The position numbers and the translations under genes were made by a program. The notes beneath the pieces were generated by a model. That model ran no database searches. It saw only the letters and a program-made list of their open reading frames with translations, and was not told the DNA's origin. A DNA stretch of 64,000 nucleotides from Powellomyces hirtus (taxonomy: Eukaryota; Chytridiomycota; Chytridiomycetes; Spizellomycetales; Powellomycetaceae). The stretch is from positions 124,001 through 188,000 of the forward strand of contig JAHLKG010000005.1 in assembly GCA_025526995.1 (NCBI GenBank), read 5' to 3'. Positions 56,801 through 64,000 of this stretch are shown in pieces; the stretch's first letter is position 1; each line of letters starts with the position of its first letter.

Positions 56801-57389
56801 GGTGGACAGGTCTCCCATGGAGTGGTCTCGGGGGGCGTTTCTTTGGGATTCCTGTCCTGCATTTTGCCTGTCGGTGGTGTCTCTGGAGTCAAGGAAACGT
56901 GTGGGTCACTTTCAAAGGCATCGCCCGTTGGCGTCGGTATTTCTAACATCTCCCGCGCGGGTCGTTTGAGCGGCCGGGCCTTTGTCGCGCACCAAACCGA
57001 CGAAATTCGCTCCTCTCCCCCATTTCGCATCATCGCTCCACTCAACCCATTCAAGCACGCCTGCAGCTCCCGCGCAAACAGTGCGCTTGACACGGGGTGG
57101 ACCGAGGCTGCCGTAATTTGTTGCCTGGCCCGCGCGATGAATCCGTCAATGCAGGATCTGGTTAAAGCCACCCCAGCGGATGCCGTTATTTGGGAAACTT
57201 GGGTGATGATGTTTCCGTCCACTGAATGTGTAATGTGTGAGAAAATTGTCTCCGCGTCGGCCCGGGCAAACACTTACTGAACACTAGGTTGAGTTCGCGT
57301 TCAAGATCTCGCAGTTTGCGGACAAGTGGGTCCGCACTGCTGTCCCTGTACTCGCTGCCGGCAAGCCCTTTTTTTTTGTAAGGCATCAT
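53846..57389 (-). CDS. Cellular RNA-dependent RNA polymerase (RNA silencing)
   Basis: Eukaryotic-type RdRP (QDE-1/Rdp1/EGO-1 family) that makes double-stranded RNA for Dicer in RNA silencing. Four minus-strand exons: 57278-57389, 55974-57221, 55455-55897 and 53846-55387 give 1114 aa. The catalytic loop is LLGGGDYDGDDCLVIWD, about residue 731 (codons near 55000), with the DxDGD aspartates intact. Upstream core blocks: FTDGCGLISYAAMCKLRPLM, completed into GRFGSAKGMWMLDP across junction 2, then GFLPSENAYLQSKLNAIFQM and PDPTGTLEPGQVFAQLP. The start is chosen at the double ATG at 57386-57389; the frame runs open further up, so a longer N-terminus is possible. The N-terminal 200 residues are not recognised. 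The gene looks complete and active. Confidence 0.92.
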
Positions 57390-58012
57390 CTCTGCAGCAC
57401 TTGCAGAAGCAGCAGGGGAGTGTTGTAGATCACAGCCGTCGCTCGTAGCAAAGAACAGTGAACACCCAAACAAGAAAAACGTGATAGGATCACTGCACGC
57501 AAAATATCTGTAAATTAGACAGATCAAAGATGGGAAGACGTAGCGACCGGACAGACCGGAGTAGGATGCAAAACATGTAAACAACGATCAAGCTGGTGAA
57601 CAGTGTCAGTCACAGGGGGGTGGTGGCATCTGGGAGCTGTACGGTCTCAGGGCTAACGAACTTGTGTCAGGGTATTTTTGAGCGGAGGGCTTGGGCAAAT
57701 GTTTTTGAGGGTTGCGGCGCGTCGCGGGTGAGCTGTCAAAAAATGACATTCGTGGGTGTGTCTTTACCCACTGTCATCAGTAATGCTCGCCCATTGGCTC
57801 GCCTGTGCAGATGCGCAAAATCTCCTTCCCGTCATTCCGCACAGTTCAGACTTTGAATCAACAGTCAGCGCTTTAGATTTTATCGATGTTTTTATTGGGT
57901 TCAATGCTAAATGTGAGACATGCTTTTTTCTATATGCGTGGTATGATTTTGGATTGTGTTTCTGGCAAGATTTTTGTGTGGGTTTTGCAATTATTTTTTT
58001 CTCGAGATTCTC
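57390..58012. other. Intergenic, 620 bp
   Basis: RdRP 5' flank and 3' flank of the paraoxonase-like gene, both minus strand. T-rich near 57980-58010. No gene seen. Confidence 0.5.
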
Positions 58013-59293
58013 TTAGGATGAGAAACCGTTTGGAACCTGGCATCGCACGACCGGCTCGTCAAACACACCGGCCAGAAGGGCCACATTTGACTGCACATCG
58101 ACTTCGAAGACGGTCGATCCCGAAAGGAGGTCTCCAGAGTCACTGAAAATGCGTTTGACCGTACCATCGGCCGGGCGGATGATATCCACCCACGAGGGGG
58201 CAGTCTTGTCGGTTCCGGAGGCATAGGCCTGGAATTTGAGGGCCTGGGGGTGACCGGTCGAAGTGAAGGTCTTTGTGGTGGGCTCGTAGGAGATGTTATC
58301 GGGTACGTAGTCGAGGTTGTATCGTTTGTCGATGGTGAGGGTGTTGTCGGCATTACGTGAAAACGCAATGACATCACCACCAACGGCCTCGTTCAACCAA
58401 ATGCGTTCCCCGTCCGTGTTGATTCCGTTCGCGCCACGGAGACCGTCCGCGGCCTTGATGCACTGCGGGGTTCCCGATGACACATCGCAGTACGTGATCC
58501 ACGCCGTGGGGAGCTGGGCGTACTCTTCAATCGATCGAATCGCGCCCTCGCGGTACGTGTGGTCGTTGGAAACGTAGAAGGAGGAGGAGGAGACAGGGAT
58601 CACGTTGTTGGGGTTGTAGATCAACTCGTGCTGGACGGTGCGGATGTGCTTGAGGGTTGTCGCGGACACTTTGGGGTCGTACTTTAGGATCTCGACGACC
58701 GAGTAGAGACCCTTGGAGTCGTAGGGTACCTGAGCGCGGTGGTTGACGACAAACAGGAGCGTGGTGCCGTCGGACTGGGAAAGGATCTTGAACCCGTGTG
58801 GGTGGAAGGAGGGAAGCGGGGGCGAGATGGTGAGTTTGGTCATCCCGACTTCACCAGTTCCCGCGGAATCCTTTGCGTACGCGTACGTAAACATGGCACC
58901 ATTGCCCTGAGCACCGTAGGCCGCGTCGAGGAAGGCCATCCCAGGCATCCAACCCCCGGTCCCGTCGGGCTTGATTCTGTACGGGTCGGACCCGAGGAAC
59001 GCGATCTTGTTGGCGCGGTCCATGACAATATCCTCCACAAACACGGGCTTGCTACCGTCCTGCCCAACAGGGCCCGCCGCGAACTTCTTGCAGTTCTTTT
59101 GCCCAACATCAGCAACGTAGAGGCGGGTGACGCCCGTGTCGACCAAAGCTTCGGGGATGAAGGCGTTGAAGGGAGTGACACCCAGTTTGGTGTTGTGGAC
59201 GGGGCCCAGGATGGTGTCCACTTGGGCGTACACACCAGAGGTGAGCGCGAGCGCCGCGGCGGAGACGAGGAGGAGGGGTTTGATGGAAATCAT
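58013..59293 (-). CDS. Secreted paraoxonase/arylesterase-like protein
   Basis: Intronless 426-aa protein. A signal peptide covers residues 1-23 (MISIKPLLLVSAAALALTSG, then VYA before QVDT). The rest is a six-bladed beta-propeller of the paraoxonase/arylesterase type, calcium-dependent hydrolases of esters and lactones. Family blocks: SFHPHGFKILSQ, TLLFVVNHR, VQHELIYNPNNVIPVSSSSF followed by YVSNDHTY, and GLRGANGINTDGERIWLNEA. The aspartate/asparagine residues that ligate calcium in PON1 (N and D in PNNV, SNDH and NGI) appear to be kept. No membrane anchor follows the signal peptide, so it is expected outside the cell. Substrate could be lactones, esters or organophosphate-like compounds. The gene lies next to a repeat-bearing region. 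Confidence 0.85.
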   Translation of the reverse strand: MISIKPLLLVSAAALALTSGVYAQVDTILGPVHNTKLGVTPFNAFIPEALVDTGVTRLYVADVGQKNCKKFAAGPVGQDGSKPVFVEDIVMDRANKIAFLGSDPYRIKPDGTGGWMPGMAFLDAAYGAQGNGAMFTYAYAKDSAGTGEVGMTKLTISPPLPSFHPHGFKILSQSDGTTLLFVVNHRAQVPYDSKGLYSVVEILKYDPKVSATTLKHIRTVQHELIYNPNNVIPVSSSSFYVSNDHTYREGAIRSIEEYAQLPTAWITYCDVSSGTPQCIKAADGLRGANGINTDGERIWLNEAVGGDVIAFSRNADNTLTIDKRYNLDYVPDNISYEPTTKTFTSTGHPQALKFQAYASGTDKTAPSWVDIIRPADGTVKRIFSDSGDLLSGSTVFEVDVQSNVALLAGVFDEPVVRCQVPNGFSS

Positions 59294-59514
59294 GGCTTTT
59301 GTTTGTTGTTTCTAATATTCTAGTGGGTATGGAGACTGGGCAGTGACGAAGAACTGCTGGGGGAAGTGTTCCGTTGGAAATGTACCGTCCCTTTTATACC
59401 CCATCACGAAATATAGAGTATGCTTGCTGTAACAGTGCGCTGAGGAAAGCCCATGAGTGGCAAAACCGCTCCAAACACTAAATAACACGAACACGAGCTA
59501 TAATTACACCTCGT

Positions 59515-60076
59515 TCAGCGAAAGAACCTGACGGTGCCGACACTGCGCTTGTCACAAAGTGGGGGAGGTGCATTGAATTCGTTTCTGGAAATTGGTAAAG
59601 CCGAAACTCCACCAACAGTCCATTCATTGCCCATAGTCTCCATCATGCACGTTTGGGCGTCGTTGTGTTTGTGGCATTCGTGAAACGCGACGAGGCACAC
59701 GTCGGGGAGGCGGAAAGAACTGTTGGCATTGTTGCGCCACATCCCACAGACGCGTTCATTGCAGCTGCGCCATACCCAACATAACAGGTTCTTTCACACC
59801 CCCCAAAATAACCTAACATTGTCAGATGGGAAATGAAAGATGGGAAATGAAAGGTGGGAATGAAAAACAAAATAGTGCAGTGCCCAACTCAATCTCCATC
59901 GGTCTCCAGTGGCGGTAGTACAGTGCTCCCACACAATCTTCACCGTCTCCAGAGGCGGATTTTTTCCACGAAACTCAAAGAACAATGGAGTAGAGTTTGT
60001 GAGCGATCCGCTTACATTCGTTAAGTTGCCAGAGACATTGAGATTGTTTCGGAACCCCACAAGTGCATCTCAGCAT
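59515..60076 (-). CDS. Possible cysteine-rich small protein (three-exon model)
   Basis: Tentative minus-strand model: exons 60016-60076, 59889-59946 and 59515-59764 give 122 aa with ten cysteines. It starts MLRCTCGVPKQSQCLWQLNE. The donor of intron 1 is good (GTAAGC) but that of intron 2 is poor (GTTGGG); both acceptors are AG. Exon 3 reads CNERVCGMWRNNANSSFRLP then DVCLVAFHECHKHNDAQTC, spacing C-x6-C-x8-C. Joining exons keeps one frame with no stop. No family is recognised and no signal peptide is visible, so an upstream exon may be missing. An alternative splice at 59815 would read another frame of exon 3. Overlapping open frames rich in NxS/T sites exist here, so the call is weak. Confidence 0.3.
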
Positions 60077-60817
60077 GTTCCTATCGAAATCCCCCCGAAA
60101 GTGGACAAATCTAACATTGTCAAACAGGGAATGAAAGGCGTAAATGCGAAAAAAATCAATGAATCAAGATTGAACGCGGGCATCTGAGTGATCATTGTTT
60201 CTATTCTATGCGAGAGACATATATCATACATTCATTTTGATTTTTCAGATCGGCCAATTGTTGCGCAACATTCCTCGGCATAGACGGGTGACAACGGTTG
60301 TGCACGTTCCCCATCATATGCGGGGACGTACCCAATGTCATGTCATGTTAGGTCATACTCTATCTATAAGAAGTCGCTACACCTGCGGCCCGTCGTCTTT
60401 TGCTATGTAAAGTGAATCATGCCGTCGCAAAAGGCCGTGCGTGAAGCATGAGGCGCTTCTCTTGCTATACAACGCAAAGGCGTTTCGCGACCTTGTTTGC
60501 CTCATGCTGAGTCTCGACATGTTTCTTGATTTGGGTGTGTCGCCCTTGTTTGCGCTGCTTGACATCATAAATTCGGGAAAACCGTGGGGAAGACCCTGCA
60601 ACCCCCGCTCCATCCATGAGAACTGCAGGCTACCCGCATATGACAAACAAATGTACGGCACCATAAAGCCGTTAATTTAAGGTATTCGTCACCCTATCTC
60701 ATCAAAAGTTCCCCACCGCTTTCGCGTGGCTTCTGACGAGCATCCATATAATTGATGCTCAACAAAACATAACATTTTACGTATAGGTTGATAAAAAAGA
60801 AACTTCTACATCACAAG
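60077..60817. other. Intergenic, no gene recognised
   Basis: 741 bp between the tentative cysteine-rich gene and tRNA-Pro. A 79-codon frame at 60441-60680 has no recognisable motif. Confidence 0.45.
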
Positions 60818-60889
60818 GGCTCAGTGGTTTAGTGGTATAATACCCGCTTAGGGTGCGGGTGGTCCCGAGTTCGATTCTCGGCTGAGCCC
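60818..60889 (+). tRNA. tRNA-Pro (anticodon AGG), second copy
   Basis: Base-for-base identical over 72 nt to the minus-strand tRNA at 2690-2761, with the same AGG anticodon in loop TTAGGGT. The flanks differ, so it is not part of a longer duplicate. A short T run (TTTTTG) lies about 20 bp downstream. Confidence 0.95.
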
Positions 60890-61103
60890 ACTATAAAATA
60901 AATTCACATTTTTGAACTTTTTGTTCATTTTCAGAATGGTTCATTTGGCTGCGAACTGATCCGTCTTCTCTTCCGTTATGTAGACCGACAAACTACACGG
61001 CGCCATTTCGAGACAAAAAAAAGTGATTTTGGCCACAAGGTCACCTACGATAATCAGACGCTGGGCGTGAGACGCAAATGCAAAAGCAAAAGCAAAAGCA
61101 AAG

Positions 61104-61176
61104 AGCCCGACGTGGGGGTCGAACCCACAACCTTGAGATTAAGAGTCTCACGCTCTACCGATTGAGCTAGCCGGGC
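61104..61176 (-). tRNA. tRNA-Lys (anticodon CTT)
   Basis: 73-nt minus-strand tRNA: acceptor GCCCGGC/GTCGGGC, D arm TAGCTCAATCGGTAGAGC, anticodon stem TGAGA/TCTCA around CTCTTAA (anticodon CTT, codon AAG), T arm GTGGGTTCGACCCCCAC. No intron. An (AAAAGC)4-like stretch borders its 3' side at about 61078-61102. Confidence 0.95.
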
Positions 61177-62466
61177 TTGTTGTTGTGCGTTTAAGTTTCC
61201 ACAACGCGTGGCTAAAACCTAAAATATCCGGCTTGAATGCGGAAAGCGCAGTCACGACTGCTGTGAGTTTTTGGTAAAGCTACCTGTACTATAGATGCAT
61301 GGACAAGCGTTCCGGCTAGCTCCAAAAGCAACACAGAACAACCGGCATGTGCGATACCACAAACGAGTGACAACAATGCCGGACAAACAGCGGGTAGCAA
61401 GCCCGAAAAGCAGCGGGGGAGGTAACAGTACTGCGATTGTTTCCCCGTGGGGACGGTACGTACAGCTCTGGGGGCGCGAAACTGGCGGTGTCGCCAGTTG
61501 GGGATTAGAGGCGGTGGGGGTGGGCAAGACTAGATGTGGTAAAACGCGGGGGGGGGGGAGATTTTGGGAAGCTAGCTATCCCTACCTCTTTTCTGGGAAT
61601 GTTGAGGCACGATGCAGTCGTTTCGTCACGGTTGTGTGTGTGAAGAGACTCGGAGGATGATGTGGAGGAAGGCACACAAGTACCGGGATTGTGGGGTGAA
61701 TGGCGCGGTCGAACGTACTGTACAGTGCTTTGGTGGGGTATATGAAGCGGGGCTATTCGTGCCCCTCCAACTTCCCTCCGCCGTTCAGTTGCTCGATATG
61801 GGTCAAACAAAAAAGGGAGGTTCGTTTTCGCCTGTCCAGTGGAATGAGAACCATGAAATGCGTGCGACAACCCCCGCTGTGAAGAATGCCGATTGCCTGT
61901 CATTGTCTCGGTGGTTGTCCCCTGATGCAGATAACATCGGGTCCGTCATCAATCGTGTCAACGAAGAGAGTCGTGTTCTCCTCCTTATCAATTCCGCCAC
62001 CACTTTTAGCATGTAACTGGCACGAAATGTCTGCCTTTTTCTAAAGGTTTTCCGTTATATATATATATATATTGCGGTCCCTGATATCTGTCTACATACC
62101 CGTATACGCTAAACCTAGACCTCCGCACTTTGTAACATCCGACAATATCTAAAAACTCTGAACTTTGTGCCATTCTTCATCTGATTCGATCTGCACAATT
62201 GGGCGTGCATGTGTGACGTGATCCCAGAGAGACATGCGGGGATATAGGCAAATAACACACACAATGGGGGCTGGGTACCCTCGATTTTTTGAGAAGGGGT
62301 AGGTAGGTAGGTGTCGCCCGCAGGGGGGCAGGGGCCAGAGTACACAGTATAATGGAAACCGGAAAATTCGCAGCCTGTTCGCTAGCTCCCCTCAAAGAAA
62401 TTCAAGGTGAATCATGGGGCCCGTCAACTCGAACTCCCAAATCGACGGCGACCATTTTTTTTTTTT
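61177..62466. other. Intergenic, 1.3 kb, no gene recognised
   Basis: Contains an 11-G run at 61548-61558, a TA repeat near 62055-62072 and overlapping frames at 61505-62016 on both strands without recognisable motifs. Confidence 0.45.
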
Positions 62467-63104
62467 TCAAACCCCGTCCACAGGCTTCTTATCCGAATGT
62501 CCCAAACTCTTCTCCGGTGCTGCAAAAAAAAAAAAAAAAAACAAAACCCCCACAAAAAAGCCCAACATCAATAACCGCTAACCCTACCTCCGCGCCAACT
62601 TCCCCCCCGCTCTCATTTGCAGCCACTCACTCACCAACCCAATCGCGTACTCTCTGCTTCAAATCCTTCAGTTCGGGAAACCGGCCCTCCGTCTTCCGGT
62701 CCCACAGGAGCACCGCCGCGCTCGCCTCTCCGGGCACAAGCCGCACCGCAAACGTGCCGCTCGGACCTGGTTGCAGCGCGATTTCGCCGAGCGTGGATTC
62801 AAATGTCGTTAGTAGTTCCTGCGCTGTCCAGGCCGCTGGGTGGGGGAGAGAGAGAGGGGGGGGGGTTTAGGGGTGCGCCTTTTGATGTTTGGGTTTAGGT
62901 TTAGGTTTTGCTAGTGGGTTGCTTTACCGCGGAGCATCCAGCGACAGCCGGGGCAGTACTCGATTTCTGCATGAGGGGCGAAACGAAATGAATTCAGTTT
63001 TTTATTTTTTAGTTTCTATTTTTACAAAAACATGGGCGTGCTCTAATACCAATGCGGGGATATTTGACTTTCATGGGTTGTGGGGTAGGGTCAGAGTCGG
63101 CCAT
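62467..63104 (-). CDS. Selenoprotein W/T-like Rdx-family protein (Cys form)
   Basis: Four minus-strand exons: 63050-63104, 62928-62966, 62635-62835 and 62467-62519 give 115 aa. Thioredoxin-like Rdx domain (PF10262 type). The redox motif CxxC sits in IEYCPGCRWMLRAAWTAQEL, where animal SelW/SelH have selenocysteine at one position and fungi have cysteine. Then LLTTFESTLGEIALQPGPSG, LLWDRKTEGRFPELKDLKQR and VRDWV. The end APEKSLGHSDKKPVDGV matches the usual GHSD tail. Each splice site is GT-AG and phase-correct. Exon 2 is only 39 nt and intron 3 ends in an 18-T polypyrimidine tract, so no single frame reveals the gene. Function in redox control is presumed from the fold; no substrate is known. 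Confidence 0.87.
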
Positions 63105-64000
63105 GTTGCTGTGAGATTGAGATGGGATGCGGGTGTGTTGATGATGGGAATGAAAGGGGACGGCACGCGTGCGTTTTGAATGTTATCTTTCGCGTTGCCG
63201 TATCGCTCTACTATCTCTGCAAGGTTGGCCGTCTCCACAACCTACACCCACTTTGGAAAACTCTGACTTTATCGAAACTGCAATCCCGCGCACTCGAGCA
63301 GGAAGACAGGGCAGCTATGCACGTCTTTTTTCCAGATGCCAGGTGTGGACAAAGTCGGTTTGGTGCGCGCGGTATCAAAAGAACTGAGCAATGAACTAGC
63401 ATTTTCATGCGGGGGGACGTTCGTCAACCTGGGAGGCTGTGCAATACCGGGGACACGAAGGGAAAACGCACAATGACACCCCAGAGGCGCACCACCATTG
63501 GTGAGGGGAGGCCACATGAATATTCTTCCTCTATTCACACCAAGGCCTCAACGCGGGGATAGTGCAAGCAACCGACCCCCCCCCCCCCCCACTCGCAGTT
63601 TGCCCAAGAGTGGGGAACGGGGGGGGGGGGGGGGTGGTGATTTGACTCCCTTCCCAAACTGTCCGCAAACCCGCACTTGCCGGCTCGCACTGCCATCCCA
63701 CGACTTCTGATTCTCACCCGTGTCGGACACTACAGATACCCAACAACACAAAAAAAAGAAAAAGAAACCGACCAAGGTATTGCAGAATGGGAAACCGACC
63801 CTCCCACACCTCAGAAAGCTACCCTCCACGGTAAACCGCCGCGAGATATCACGATTTTCTTCCTTATTTCGAACCGCGGTGGCCGTTTCTTCTCGTTGCG
63901 AGAGAGAAAGACGTCCGAGGTTATTCCAAAAACGTAGTGGGCGGGACCTCCCCAATACCGCTGTACCCGGTTGTGAGCCCGTCGCCAGGGGGTCTTGTCA
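63105..64000. other. Intergenic, homopolymer-rich window end
   Basis: Holds 15 C at 63576-63590 and 16 G at 63619-63634, about 28 bp apart. No gene recognised; a frame at 63190-63394 has no known motif. Some gene may continue past the window. Confidence 0.4.
63576..63634. repeat. Poly-C and poly-G runs, inverted pair
   Basis: Fifteen C followed after 28 bases by sixteen G. The two runs could pair as a GC hairpin. Confidence 0.85.

Noticed and set aside
61505..62016. Overlapping 130-codon frames on both strands
   Set aside because: No domain or splice evidence. Ser/Pro/Arg-rich composition fits chance frames in GC-rich DNA.
1..64000. Search for CRISPR arrays, operons, phage or transposase genes
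   Set aside because: No direct-repeat/spacer array, no transposase or integrase motif and no terminal inverted repeats were seen. The window is eukaryotic.

Overview
The window looks like nuclear DNA of an early-diverging, probably zoosporic (chytrid-like) fungus. The genes are eukaryotic and split by many short introns (about 50-275 nt, almost all GT-AG), often several per gene. Fungal-type biosynthesis genes (TYR1, AYR1, PEX16, ATP12, class 2 dihydroorotate dehydrogenase) sit beside genes rarer in Dikarya (a FAM72 homologue, a Cache/HAMP membrane receptor, a TypA/BipA GTPase). A short (TTAGGG)n tract and eukaryotic tRNAs fit this. The lineage is inferred from gene content only; there is no rRNA or marker gene in the window.

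Layout. 1-5 kb: ERV41, a tRNA-Pro and a decayed SET/MYND gene. 5-15 kb: a mitochondrial-type PPR protein, a beta-carbonic anhydrase, a BAHD-type acyltransferase and a CPA2-type antiporter, followed by a 21-bp interstitial telomere-like tract. 15-27 kb: a small membrane protein, ATP12, PEX16, TYR1, PTPA and AYR1 (the last two divergent across 167 bp), then a Cache-TM-HAMP protein. 27-29 kb is gene-poor. 29-44 kb is dense: dihydroorotate dehydrogenase, an alpha/beta hydrolase, TypA/BipA, PGK1, FAM72, RPL22 and a septin. 44-60 kb: a YheT/ABHD-type hydrolase, a second PPR protein, a GNAT acetyltransferase, a tiny spliced gene, a LYRM2-like protein, a cellular RNA-dependent RNA polymerase, a secreted paraoxonase-like protein and a possible cysteine-rich gene. 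60-64 kb: an identical second tRNA-Pro, a tRNA-Lys, a selenoprotein-W-like (Rdx) gene in four small exons, and homopolymer-rich sequence.

Functional themes. Several genes serve mitochondria (two PPR proteins, ATP12, LYRM2, dihydroorotate dehydrogenase, probably TypA). Others are housekeeping (PGK1, RPL22, septin, TYR1, PTPA). The RNA-dependent RNA polymerase implies an RNA-silencing pathway. There is no operon structure; neighbours are unrelated genes with independent promoters. Exon models were assembled by hand from reading-frame continuity, splice-site consensus and recalled family sequence. No similarity search or transcript evidence was used.
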